Shown: positions 1-8,051, numbered from the stretch's first letter. The stretch: DNA of 15,770 nucleotides from a bacterium (GCA_900299155.1 OMIS01000024.1:1-15770); one strand, 5' to 3'. A program made the numbers and translations. The notes: generated by a model from the letters alone, not told the origin.

Positions 1-458
1 ACTCTATAGCAAAAGTTAGAAAATCAGTAAAAAATTATTTGAACCAATTTTTAAATACTAGTACTACAGGCAAAAGTAGAAATTCTATCCACTTTAGTCT
101 TGAAAAGGGGAATATATACTATGATAAAAGCAAATTTGTCATGGGTTTAAAGTATGGACCAATTCGAGCTCTACAAGTATTTCTAAATAAATTTCAGTTA
201 GAAAAAGGGTTAAAAGTAGTTGGTACTACAAATACTATTCAAAAATTGAATTTACTTTTTCCTCAGGATTTGGATGTACCTGAAGTTGAATATGCATATA
301 TACAGGCATTACGAATATATCATTGGCAACAATTTGAAGCAAAAAACGGTCGTGATGCTAACTTACAAATCCAACCTGGAATATTAACTTCCATTATAGA
401 TCCTATATATCAATTTATTAGTAAGCAAGCTAAAAACATTGAGCATAGCGAATCTTAA
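1..458 (+). CDS. Unrecognised AT-rich protein, 5'-truncated at the window edge
   Basis: The frame is open from the first complete codon (base 3) to a TAA at 456-458, so at least 151 residues of a longer protein are visible. A TTG at 39-41 could be read as a start, but nothing favours it: the same frame continues upstream without a stop and there is no Shine-Dalgarno motif. I do not recognise the family. The visible part is soluble-looking, with no membrane segment, several lysine-rich stretches and mixed helix/strand character (for example LKVVGTTNTIQKLN and VEYAYIQALRIYHWQQF). Hand-counted GC is about 29 percent (134 of 458), against roughly 47 to 62 percent in sampled lines of the neighbouring recJ. 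That contrast suggests a different origin. The gene runs tail to tail into recJ, and the two TAA stops overlap by three bases. Confidence is good that this is coding and nil on function. Confidence 0.6.
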   Translation, partial: SIAKVRKSVKNYLNQFLNTSTTGKSRNSIHFSLEKGNIYYDKSKFVMGLKYGPIRALQVFLNKFQLEKGLKVVGTTNTIQKLNLLFPQDLDVPEVEYAYIQALRIYHWQQFEAKNGRDANLQIQPGILTSIIDPIYQFISKQAKNIEHSES

Positions 459-2101
459 ATAACCATATCCTTCACCACCACCTGCATTTTTCTTTTTCCT
501 TTCCAGGTGGAGCATTCCATGTATCCCGCACACTGAACAAGTTGGCCGATCTTCAGTTCCTTTTCTAATGCACCATTGCGCCACCATAACCCTTCAATCG
601 GTGACGCTGAAAAATCCTCTGGTTCAAACATAACCTTTAAGTGCTGCTGCTCCTTGCCCATCGCTTGTTTCCCCACAATCCGCACTGTACCAAATGAGAA
701 AACTGGTTTATGGTTGCCACTGCCAAATGGGGCAAATTTCTCTATAGCATGACATACTTCTTCAGTTACTAGACTGCATGGCAAAGCACAGTCCAGTTCT
801 AGTGAAGGAATCAGCAGTTCTTTTTGAATCGTTTGCTTGGCCATAGTAAAAATTGCTGTTTTGAAAATCTCTAATTTTTCATGACTGACACTAAACCCAC
901 CTGCCATGGGGTGTCCACCCACCTCCAACAAATGCTCACGCACCGAGCGCAGTAGCTCTGTAATATTGACTCCCTTTACCGAACGTGCAGAACCTTTGAT
1001 GTATCGCTCCCCCACACTCATCACCAACGCAGGTTTTGCATATTTTTCTACCAGCCTGCCTGCAATAAGCCCAATGATCCCCTCATGAAAACTGGGACTA
1101 TGAGCAATCACAATAGACTCTTCTATTTGTAGCGAAACTTGCGTCACTGCCTCTTCAAGTTGATCAAGGGTAATATCTTGACGTTGTACGTTTGTCTCTC
1201 CCAGAATTTGTGCAAGCTCACGCGCCCGTTCTTGGTTTTTAGTGCACAACAACCGCAAGGCATCCATACCATGCGTTAACCGTCCCATCGCATTTATGCG
1301 CGGTGCTACGGTAAAACCTATAGAATAACTATCGAGCTCAGCCTGGCGCACGCCAGCTTCGGTACATAAGGCTTGCAAACCAACGCGTTTTGAAGTGCGA
1401 ATCGCCGTCACTCCTGCAGCAGCAAATGCTCTGTTTGCATCTTGTAGCGGAACTTGATCACTAATCGTGGCCAGCCCACACAAATCCAGACTGTGCATGA
1501 TTGAAGGAGCACCGAGCTCACGCGCTAGTACCCACGCCACCGTTGTGCCACACAGCTTGGTGGTATGAAAAATCGCCTCTGCATCAGGATATATACTATT
1601 TCCGTCACCATCCACTTCAGGTTGATGGTGATCTGAGATAATGAGGGTAATACCCTGCTCGCGGGCAAATTGAGCAGCTGAATGGGCCACAATGCCATTA
1701 TCTACCGTGATGATTAGATCTGGTTTTTTTGCAGCAATAATTTCTTCCAAAACACCTCGAGTTAATCCATACCCGTGTTTATCACGCTGGGGAATAAATG
1801 GGCGCGCCACACAGCCCAAACTTTGAAGCGCTTCCCACAATACTGCCGTAGCACAAATGCCATCTGCATCATAGTCACCAAAGATGAGAATATCTTTTTT
1901 TGCAGTGCAAAACGCTTTGATCGTAGTCACAGCTTGCGCAGCTTCACTTGCGGAGATCTGTAAGTCATCTAACGTCAGTGCCTGTGGCTGCTTTGGAGCA
2001 AAAAATGCTGGTGCGTCTTTAATACCTCGATTTGCTAAAAGAATCTGTATAAGTTCTTCGGAAGTTTGGGGAATATCTTGAGCTTGCAGCAGCCATTGCA
2101 T
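455..2101 (-). CDS. recJ: Single-stranded-DNA-specific exonuclease RecJ
   Basis: This is a 5'-3' ssDNA exonuclease of the DHH phosphoesterase superfamily, acting in recombinational and mismatch repair in the cytoplasm. At 548 residues it is close to the usual RecJ length of about 550-580. Visible motifs in order: DYDADG (76-81), the TVDNG metal-binding motif (132-136), DHH (157-159), a GLATISDQVPL stretch (209-219) that corresponds to the family's D-x-V-P-L motif, and RINAMGRL (268-275). The DHHA1 part follows, with HEGIIGLIAGRL (339-350) and GGHPMAGG (395-402), then a C-terminal OB-fold-like region. All expected catalytic acids and histidines are present. The ATG at 2099-2101 has no Shine-Dalgarno motif, but a good promoter ends only about 8 bases upstream. 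The gene is divergent from the CCA-type enzyme and convergent with the AT-rich gene at 1-458. Confidence 0.95.
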   Translation of the reverse strand: MQWLLQAQDIPQTSEELIQILLANRGIKDAPAFFAPKQPQALTLDDLQISASEAAQAVTTIKAFCTAKKDILIFGDYDADGICATAVLWEALQSLGCVARPFIPQRDKHGYGLTRGVLEEIIAAKKPDLIITVDNGIVAHSAAQFAREQGITLIISDHHQPEVDGDGNSIYPDAEAIFHTTKLCGTTVAWVLARELGAPSIMHSLDLCGLATISDQVPLQDANRAFAAAGVTAIRTSKRVGLQALCTEAGVRQAELDSYSIGFTVAPRINAMGRLTHGMDALRLLCTKNQERARELAQILGETNVQRQDITLDQLEEAVTQVSLQIEESIVIAHSPSFHEGIIGLIAGRLVEKYAKPALVMSVGERYIKGSARSVKGVNITELLRSVREHLLEVGGHPMAGGFSVSHEKLEIFKTAIFTMAKQTIQKELLIPSLELDCALPCSLVTEEVCHAIEKFAPFGSGNHKPVFSFGTVRIVGKQAMGKEQQHLKVMFEPEDFSASPIEGLWWRNGALEKELKIGQLVQCAGYMECSTWKGKRKMQVVVKDMVI

Positions 2102-2109
2102 ACGCGCTC

Positions 2110-2138
2110 ACTATACCGTTGTAGATTCTGTTTAGCAA
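2110..2138 (-). promoter_or_regulatory. Putative sigma-70-type promoter of recJ, implying a leaderless mRNA
   Basis: On the minus strand TTGCTA (2138-2133) and TATAGT (2115-2110) are separated by exactly 17 bases. The usual start point, 6 to 8 bases after the -10 box, falls at about 2103-2101, on or next to the recJ ATG (2101-2099). No Shine-Dalgarno motif could fit. Motif and spacing are seen; activity is inferred. Confidence 0.55.
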
Positions 2139-2207
2139 CCGAAGATTTAGAGAAACGTGGTACTCGTTTTTGCTACAGTTTAGCATTACGAAACTACTAC
2201 TTCTCTC

Positions 2208-2235
2208 TTGTCTGGACTTGCCGAACTGATACTAT
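2208..2235 (+). promoter_or_regulatory. Possible promoter of the CCA-adding enzyme gene
   Basis: TTGTCT (2208-2213) and TACTAT (2230-2235) are separated by 16 bases. The predicted transcription start lies at about 2242-2245, coinciding with the ATG at 2245, and there is no Shine-Dalgarno motif in between. The match is weaker than at recJ, and the surrounding ATACTATATACATA tract offers other registers. Confidence 0.3.
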
Positions 2236-2244
2236 ATACATACA

Positions 2245-3879
2245 ATGAAAATTTCTATTCCACTCGAAGTTTTGGCCATTTTGCACACGCTCCAACAAGC
2301 TGGGTATGAAGCATATATTGTGGGTGGTGCTGTCCGTGATTTACTGCGCGTAACACTACACGGTAGTAAGGATCCAGGCAAAGATTATGACTTCACGACC
2401 AATGCCACTCCTGACCAGCTACTTGCATTGTTTCCCGAAGGGTTTTATGAAAATACCTTTGGCACGGTCAGTATTACTCCAGAACATCTGCGCACACAAC
2501 TCAACTTGGCTGAACCTGAGGTTACAGAAGAAACTGAGCATCTCCAACCCACTACTCGCATTATTGATCTAGCCCATGCCAGCAAAATTCATATCTCACT
2601 GCAAAATAAAAAACCTGCTGATGAACATAGTAGTTCTGATCAGGCAAAATTAGACACTCAAGAAAAAGAATTACACAGTTCTGCAAAAGCCGCTCAAGTA
2701 GTGCCATACGAAATCACGACTTTCCGCTCAGATGGGATATATTCTGATCATCGCCGACCTGAAAGTGTAACTTGGGGAAGTTCGTTGGAAGAAGATTTGG
2801 ATCGGCGTGACTTCACCATAAACGCCATGGCAATTTCAGTTTCTGACACGTTTTTGAAACAGCTGTTCACAGAAAACCCAAAAAATACTGCTATAGAAAT
2901 TTCCGCTGAGAATTACATTCTGTATGATCCACACAGCGGCCAACAGGATTTAGAAAATTACTGTATTACCACTGTGCGTGATCCTAATCAACGTTTTCAA
3001 GAAGATGCACTGCGGATGCTGCGTGCAATCAGATTTTCAGTCCAGCTCAACATGAAGATTGCAGCTGAAACGTTTCATGCAATAGAAACAAACCATGAGT
3101 TGTTAGCTCATATTAGTTATGAACGCATCCGAGATGAGTTTTTGAAAATGCTTGTGAGCGAGTTTCCTAAGGAAGCGATTGAATTACTTGATCAAACAAG
3201 ACTGCTGCAGTACATCGTTCCCGAGTTATTGGATGCAAAAGGGGTACAACAAGGTGGACATCATACGACTGATGTCTGGACGCATTCTCTGGATGCACTC
3301 GCCGCATGCCCGTCAGAAGATCCAATTGTACGACTTGCCACCCTCCTCCATGACATCTCAAAACCTGAAACATTTGCGCTGGTAAATGGTCAGCCCACGT
3401 TCTACAACCATGAGATTTTGGGCTCGCGCTTGGCCAAAAAAATTGCACGAAGGTTGCGCCTTTCCAATGCTGATACGGATCGGATTTTTACACTGGTGCG
3501 TTTCCATATGTTCTACTACCAACCAGATCACACTGACGCTGCAATTCGTCGGTTTATGCGCAACGTAGGATTAGAGAATATTGATGATATTTTGGATGTG
3601 CGTGAAGGCGACCGCTTGGGAAGTGGTGCTCGTAAAACGAGTTGGCGTTTAGAAGAGATGAAGCAACGCATGATTGAGCAGCTCAATCAACCTATGGATG
3701 TAACTGATTTGGCAATTGATGGCACTGATTTAATGAACGAGCTACAGTTACAACCTGGACCTGTTATTGGGAAACTACTGCATAGTCTCTTTGAGCAAGT
3801 CATGGAAGATCCTGCGTTAAATACTAGAGAGAAATTACTGGAACTTGCGCGAGCTCAAGTGGCTAGTGAATCTAAGTAA
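2245..3879 (+). CDS. cca: CCA-adding enzyme / poly(A) polymerase family tRNA nucleotidyltransferase with HD domain
   Basis: This class II nucleotidyltransferase should add or repair the 3' CCA end of tRNAs. An A-adding or poly(A)-polymerase specificity cannot be excluded from sequence alone. Seen in order: VGGAVRDLL (26-34), the metal-binding DYDF (47-50, D47 and D49), FGTV (72-75), YEITTFRSDG (155-164), EDLDRRDFTINAM (183-195), RFQEDALRMLRAIRF (250-264), and an HD hydrolase-type domain with H346 (WTHS), HD at 369-370 and HE at 389-390. The protein is 544 residues, longer than the common 400-480. The excess lies mainly in a polar stretch between FGTV and YEITTF (about 76-154), where relatives usually have around ten residues; a smaller insertion lies near 203-224. 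There is no Shine-Dalgarno motif before the ATG. It is divergent from recJ and convergent with secF across 41 bp with no clear terminator hairpin. Confidence 0.88.
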   Translation: MKISIPLEVLAILHTLQQAGYEAYIVGGAVRDLLRVTLHGSKDPGKDYDFTTNATPDQLLALFPEGFYENTFGTVSITPEHLRTQLNLAEPEVTEETEHLQPTTRIIDLAHASKIHISLQNKKPADEHSSSDQAKLDTQEKELHSSAKAAQVVPYEITTFRSDGIYSDHRRPESVTWGSSLEEDLDRRDFTINAMAISVSDTFLKQLFTENPKNTAIEISAENYILYDPHSGQQDLENYCITTVRDPNQRFQEDALRMLRAIRFSVQLNMKIAAETFHAIETNHELLAHISYERIRDEFLKMLVSEFPKEAIELLDQTRLLQYIVPELLDAKGVQQGGHHTTDVWTHSLDALAACPSEDPIVRLATLLHDISKPETFALVNGQPTFYNHEILGSRLAKKIARRLRLSNADTDRIFTLVRFHMFYYQPDHTDAAIRRFMRNVGLENIDDILDVREGDRLGSGARKTSWRLEEMKQRMIEQLNQPMDVTDLAIDGTDLMNELQLQPGPVIGKLLHSLFEQVMEDPALNTREKLLELARAQVASESK

Positions 3880-3920
3880 ACTCACAACCCCAACGGTATG
3901 CAAACGTATTGATGAGCAAA

Positions 3921-4799
3921 TTAATTCTTGCGTATGACCTGGCGCTTTTTCCATTGCTCCCAGACATACAAAAGTGGGACAGCGGTACAGGTTGAAGAAT
4001 AGGTTCCTGTTATAGCACCAATTAACAATGCGACAGCAAACCATTTAATACTTTCTCCTCCCAAGAGTGTTAAAGCTGTTAGCATCAAAATAATAGTGAG
4101 TGAATTATTGAGTGAACGAGTAATCGTTCCCATCACTGCTGTATTTAATAACTCTTCTAAACTACTACTGCGATGTTTCTGCTGTAGTTCACGAATTCTA
4201 TGATATACCACAATCGTATCATGAACAGAAAACGAAAGTGTGGTTAAAACTGCGGTCACAAATAAGACATCAACCTCCACATTTAGGAAATATCCTAGTA
4301 AACTAAAACTACCAATCAACACGAGCGTGTCATGTAACATTGCTAAAACGGCACAAATACCATACTTCCATTCCTTAAATTGACGTGCAATATAGAGGGT
4401 AATCACAACCGCTACAATGGCGATGGCTACGTAGGTTTTCTGCAACAACTCTGTACTTAAACTTGGACCTATTGTCTCAAAACGCAAAACTTGCACCTCC
4501 CCAAGTTTTGATTTAAGTCCTTCAACAAATGTATTTTTCTGTTCATTTTCAAGGGTTTCTGCTTTGACAATCACCTTGGAGGGACTAGTACCTTGCACAC
4601 TTTCGACAGAAAATTGCTCACGGGCAACGGCTTCCACCTGTCCTACTTCAACTGGCTGTGCAAACTGCAGTTCCACCAAAGAACCACCAGTAAAATCAAT
4701 TGAAGGCTTCACCCCATAGCGAATCAAAGAAAACATACCAGGAACAATCACCAAAGCTGAAATTAAAAAGTATAGCCAGTAGTACTTGATGTAGTTCAT
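3921..4799 (-). CDS. secF: Protein translocase subunit SecF
   Basis: SecF partners SecD in the membrane, where the pair uses the proton-motive force to pull exported proteins through SecYEG. The 292 residues match the usual SecF length of about 290-320. TM1 lies at about 8-28, followed by the signature DFTGG (35-39) at the start of the periplasmic-side domain (to about 122). Five further hydrophobic segments fill 123-280, including the conserved SFSVHDTIVVYHRIRE block (189-204) and GAITGTYSS (261-269). The ATG overlaps the secD TGA by four bases (ATGA), so translation is coupled and the two subunits are made together. It is the last gene of the seven-gene run that begins with frr. No rho-independent terminator is evident in the 41 bp before the convergent neighbour. 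Confidence 0.95.
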   Translation of the reverse strand: MNYIKYYWLYFLISALVIVPGMFSLIRYGVKPSIDFTGGSLVELQFAQPVEVGQVEAVAREQFSVESVQGTSPSKVIVKAETLENEQKNTFVEGLKSKLGEVQVLRFETIGPSLSTELLQKTYVAIAIVAVVITLYIARQFKEWKYGICAVLAMLHDTLVLIGSFSLLGYFLNVEVDVLFVTAVLTTLSFSVHDTIVVYHRIRELQQKHRSSSLEELLNTAVMGTITRSLNNSLTIILMLTALTLLGGESIKWFAVALLIGAITGTYSSTCTAVPLLYVWEQWKKRQVIRKN

Positions 4800-6169
4800 A
4801 CTTTTTTACTTTCTACAACTCGATCATCATGTAAAAACATGCGTACAAGAGTACGTGTTACCACAATTCCTGTAAAGAGACCCAGTAAAACTCCAATCAA
4901 TAGGGTAATACCAAAGCCGCGCACCAAACCACTAGAATTCAAAAATGAAAAATTAAGTGGGTTAATCAAAACAAATGCAGTAATAATTGTTGTAATATTA
5001 GCATCTTTAATACTGTCCCAGGCACGTCCGAAACCAAGTTCCATTGCTCGTTCAAATGGCTTGCCTGCACGCAGCTCTTCCTTCATACGTTCAAAAATCA
5101 AGATATTGGCATCTACAGCCATACCAATAGACAAGATCAATCCAGCAATACCAGGCACGGTAATGGTCACTCCAATAATCTTATAAATAGCAACTGTTAG
5201 CACTGCATAAATTGCTAAGGCGATACTGGCCAATACTCCAGAGTACCCATAAATAATAATCATGAATGCAATAACCGTTCCCAAACCAATCAGTCCTGCA
5301 ATCACACTTTTCTGCACTGAATCAGTTCCTAAACTTGCACCAATCGTACTTTGGCCGATTACTTTAATGGGCACAGGAAGCGCACCAGCATTTAACTGCA
5401 CCGCAAGTTGACGGGCACTTTCTACAGTGAATCCACCAGATATGATTGCTGAGCCACCATAAATTGCTTCATTTATACGTGGCATCATCAATAAACTATT
5501 ATCTAAAATAATTGCAAGTGTGGAGCCTACATTTTCCTCTGTGATCTTGCCAAAACTTGCCGCACCTTCATCGGTAAACTGAATACCCACCACCGGCTCA
5601 CCAGTTTGCTGATTAAATTGGAGAGCAGCTTTTTTCAACTTACTACCATCTAAATCTGTCGCTACAATTTCTTGACTTGGGACTGCACTTCCAGAAGCGT
5701 CTTGAGTTACTGTTTCTTTTAAGAGCATAAACTCGAGTTTTGCAGTCTGTCCCACTAGTTTGAGAGCTTCATCGGGATTAGTAACGCCAGGTAACTCAAT
5801 CACCAAGCGGTAACTAGTACCGCTGACAGAAGTACGCACAGTAGGTTCTGAGATACCAAATAAATCAACACGGCGCAAGATAACTTCACGAGCTGATTCT
5901 AGAGCCTGTACTCGCTCAGCCTCAGGTATAGCACTCATATCTGCTTCAAGAACAATCTGCATACCCCCCTGGATATCGAGTCCCTGCTTGAGAAAAAACG
6001 CTATAGTTTTTGGACCTTCTCGTGAAGGGATTGTAAACTGAGGAGACTGCAAGGTTATGGTTCGATTAAGATACGGGATGGCAATTTCCTTTTTAACAGG
6101 CATGGCAATAATGCCTGCTAATATCGTTAAAACAATAATAAAAAGGTACGTACGCCAAGGTTTACGCAT
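4796..6169 (-). CDS. secD: Protein translocase subunit SecD
   Basis: SecD is the larger half of the SecDF export-assisting complex. The 457 residues correspond to the short SecD form; the Escherichia coli protein is about 615. Seen: TM1 at about 7-23, the P1-head signature QGLDIQGG (62-69), a periplasmic-side region to about 285, then five hydrophobic segments with the conserved AVDANILIFERMKEE (351-365) and the DSIKDANITT motif (385-394). The region at about 150-200 is polar and variable. The TGA stop overlaps the secF ATG. The upstream wHTH-nucleotidyltransferase gene ends 24 bases before this start. A TAGAAT hexamer six bases before the ATG could provide an extra internal promoter, and no Shine-Dalgarno motif is visible. 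Confidence 0.95.
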   Translation of the reverse strand: MRKPWRTYLFIIVLTILAGIIAMPVKKEIAIPYLNRTITLQSPQFTIPSREGPKTIAFFLKQGLDIQGGMQIVLEADMSAIPEAERVQALESAREVILRRVDLFGISEPTVRTSVSGTSYRLVIELPGVTNPDEALKLVGQTAKLEFMLLKETVTQDASGSAVPSQEIVATDLDGSKLKKAALQFNQQTGEPVVGIQFTDEGAASFGKITEENVGSTLAIILDNSLLMMPRINEAIYGGSAIISGGFTVESARQLAVQLNAGALPVPIKVIGQSTIGASLGTDSVQKSVIAGLIGLGTVIAFMIIIYGYSGVLASIALAIYAVLTVAIYKIIGVTITVPGIAGLILSIGMAVDANILIFERMKEELRAGKPFERAMELGFGRAWDSIKDANITTIITAFVLINPLNFSFLNSSGLVRGFGITLLIGVLLGLFTGIVVTRTLVRMFLHDDRVVESKKV

Positions 6170-6175
6170 AGTTAC

Positions 6176-6181
6176 ATTCTA
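6176..6181 (-). promoter_or_regulatory. Possible -10 box immediately before secD
   Basis: TAGAAT (five of six matches to TATAAT on the minus strand) lies six bases upstream of the secD ATG. No convincing -35 hexamer occurs at 16 to 18 bases. If active it would give a leaderless secD-secF transcript inside the larger operon. It could also be a chance match in AT-rich spacer. Confidence 0.25.
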
Positions 6182-6193
6182 GTATGGGCAGTT

Positions 6194-6793
6194 TTAGAGC
6201 ATTGGTTGTTTTCGCTCTACAAAAGAATCCTCATCTCCTATAACCATTACTCTAGTTCCAAATAATACATCCATGATAAATGGATCTCTGCGCTGCTTTC
6301 TAAATGCGAACTCTTCTTCAGAAAAAACAGCATAGTTAATTTCACGACCTAAAATTTTCTCTTCTTCTTTAATAAGTGCATCTAGTTCTGCTAATACTAC
6401 ATCACCTATAACCAACATGTCTACTTCACCTTGGGCTACTGGCTTACGACGTACGAATCTGCCTGAGAACATGACAAATGCTACAGTACCAAGTTTTCTG
6501 CGCAGTTTACGAATTTTGACGCCAAGACCAGTATTCTTAATTACGATCTGCTGTAATTCTTGGAAGAAAACATAGCGTGGATTCAGAGAATAGTAAAGTC
6601 GGTTACCTCGTTCTTCACTTTTAAGTAATCCTACACCCAGCAATCTATCAAGCTCACGACGGACAGCGTTAATTTCCTCCTTAGTTCTCCGAGTAATTTC
6701 TCGAACATAGAACATTTCTTCTGTGTTCGTAAAGAACAACTCAAGCATTTTTACGCGCGCGCCAGAAACAATTATGTCTTGTAGACTATTCAT
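6194..6793 (-). CDS. Winged-helix DNA-binding protein fused to a nucleotidyltransferase-like domain
   Basis: The 199-residue protein has two parts. Residues 1-70 read as an ArsR-like winged helix: MFYVREITRRT, then EINAVRRELDRLLGVGLL as the recognition helix region, then a GNRLYYSLNP beta wing. Residues about 100-190 resemble the small MNT/polymerase-beta-type nucleotidyltransferase fold: FVMFSGRFVRR, then GEVDMLVIGD (122-131), and a C-terminal INYAVFSEEEF...DPFIMDVL block. Catalytic families usually carry GS followed by a D-x-D pair. Here the corresponding bases encode SG (110-111) and E123-V-D125, so activity is uncertain and a ligand-binding or regulatory role is possible. Similar wHTH-nucleotidyltransferase proteins are, to my knowledge, frequent in CPR and archaea with unknown targets. 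The gene sits between DUF3048 and secD with gaps of 20 and 24 bases, so it may regulate this operon (inference). Confidence 0.7.
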   Translation of the reverse strand: MNSLQDIIVSGARVKMLELFFTNTEEMFYVREITRRTKEEINAVRRELDRLLGVGLLKSEERGNRLYYSLNPRYVFFQELQQIVIKNTGLGVKIRKLRRKLGTVAFVMFSGRFVRRKPVAQGEVDMLVIGDVVLAELDALIKEEEKILGREINYAVFSEEEFAFRKQRRDPFIMDVLFGTRVMVIGDEDSFVERKQPML

Positions 6794-6813
6794 ACAGTTC
6801 CACTTTTAACAGC

Positions 6814-8019
6814 TTAGTACTTAATATCGGCAGCATTGGTTTTACTCATTACGCTGATCCAGGTCATACCTCGAGCCAATGGTAAATCGGTGCCCTTTGC
6901 ATCAGTGAACCGAAGTTCACTTTCACGATCTTTCTTACTCCAGCGAGCTTTTACCACGTCGCCGTGCATGAAGAGCAAGGCATCACCAGTGCCAGTAGTT
7001 GTATATAACAGATGCTTCTTTTCATCAATAGGACCTTTTTCTGTTGTTAAGAGCACGATCACATTTGAAGCCATGAGTTGCTTCTGATTATTATGATCAA
7101 CGTGTACTTCACCAGCCATATTGCGCTTATAGAGATCCGTTGCAGAATCATACGTCCACTGGACGCCATATTGTGAGTATCCAGACCAGAACTCATAAGA
7201 AATACTATTCACGCTACCAGTTTTACCCTTTTCTTTTTCAAAGGTCCATGGTTTGTAGCCGTCTTTCCAATCAGTGGCAGCTACTACAGTCTTACCCACT
7301 TTGCGTTCTGGAGACATATTAGTCCATTTACGTTTTGCAGCAATTTGCCAGAGATATTCAGTTGAAGTTTCCACTGTATGCTCAGTATCTACTTCCTTAC
7401 CAAGGCGATTTTCATTGCGGACAAAGTATGGATATGCGACAGTAAATAATCCATTGATATCATTTTGCAATTGCCAACCATAGTCTCCAATTTGACCAAG
7501 GGCATCAGCTGGGCCAGGAGTGTTTGCACCACCAACGTGAACATACATTGGCCGATTAAATCCGGAAGCCCAATCCAAGAAATAGGTGCGAGCGGAACGG
7601 ATTGGAGCTAATAGTGTGTCTTGAGCTTGAGCACCACAGTAGAAGACAGCCATAAAGCGCGTGACACCACCTTCAGCCATGGCTTCAAATACGATATCAG
7701 CATGGTATAAACCAGATTGTGGACGAGCATCAGGAGAGTTTTCAATCATAACTGCGAGAGGTCGTCGTTTTTCCCAAGCTTCTTTTTCTGTCTTTGTAAA
7801 TAATTTACCATTCAAAGGACAAGCCTGGTCACGCGCTTCATCTGCTTTAATATCAAGGAGAGAGCCAAGTGCTGTTTGATTAGAATCATCGTCTGATGAG
7901 TTATCACTAGAAACACCTGCTGGGGCTGCTCCTTTGTTTTGTGCGTAAAAATAGGTGAACGTTCCTGTAGCCGAGAGAATATATAAAACTAGAGCTACTA
8001 ATAACATTTTTTTCGTCAT
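6814..8019 (-). CDS. DUF3048 (YerB-like) extracytoplasmic membrane-anchored protein
   Basis: The 401-residue protein has one N-terminal membrane segment (about 5-25), an acidic serine-rich linker (37-48) and a large extracytoplasmic domain. The stretch PLAVMIENSPDARPQSGL (87-104) and HADIVFEAMAEGGVTRFMAVF (106-126) is the hallmark I associate with DUF3048, the family of Bacillus subtilis YerB, whose biochemical role is unknown. There is no lipobox cysteine, so it is held by an uncleaved signal anchor rather than a lipid. It has exactly two cysteines (C67 and C128), both outside the membrane, which could form a disulfide. The ATG has an AAGGGA-like Shine-Dalgarno sequence six bases upstream. 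It is co-directional with, and close to, the small membrane protein gene upstream (33 bp) and the wHTH gene downstream (20 bp). Confidence 0.85.
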   Translation of the reverse strand: MTKKMLLVALVLYILSATGTFTYFYAQNKGAAPAGVSSDNSSDDDSNQTALGSLLDIKADEARDQACPLNGKLFTKTEKEAWEKRRPLAVMIENSPDARPQSGLYHADIVFEAMAEGGVTRFMAVFYCGAQAQDTLLAPIRSARTYFLDWASGFNRPMYVHVGGANTPGPADALGQIGDYGWQLQNDINGLFTVAYPYFVRNENRLGKEVDTEHTVETSTEYLWQIAAKRKWTNMSPERKVGKTVVAATDWKDGYKPWTFEKEKGKTGSVNSISYEFWSGYSQYGVQWTYDSATDLYKRNMAGEVHVDHNNQKQLMASNVIVLLTTEKGPIDEKKHLLYTTTGTGDALLFMHGDVVKARWSKKDRESELRFTDAKGTDLPLARGMTWISVMSKTNAADIKY

Positions 8020-8051
8020 AGATTTCCCTTTTGTGGCCAGTAAAGACCAAT

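Noticed and set aside
3167..3448. 93-residue minus-strand open frame inside cca
   Set aside because: It lies over the conserved HD region of the CCA-type enzyme, with a composition rich in His, Trp and Cys that is typical of a shadow frame.
3880..3920. Terminator between the convergent cca and secF genes
   Set aside because: Only short imperfect pairings (GTGA/TCAC; GCAA/TTGC) without a GC-rich stem or T-run were found.
4839..5186. 115-residue plus-strand open frame opposite secD
   Set aside because: Antisense shadow of the conserved SecD membrane region; no initiation signal and no family resemblance.
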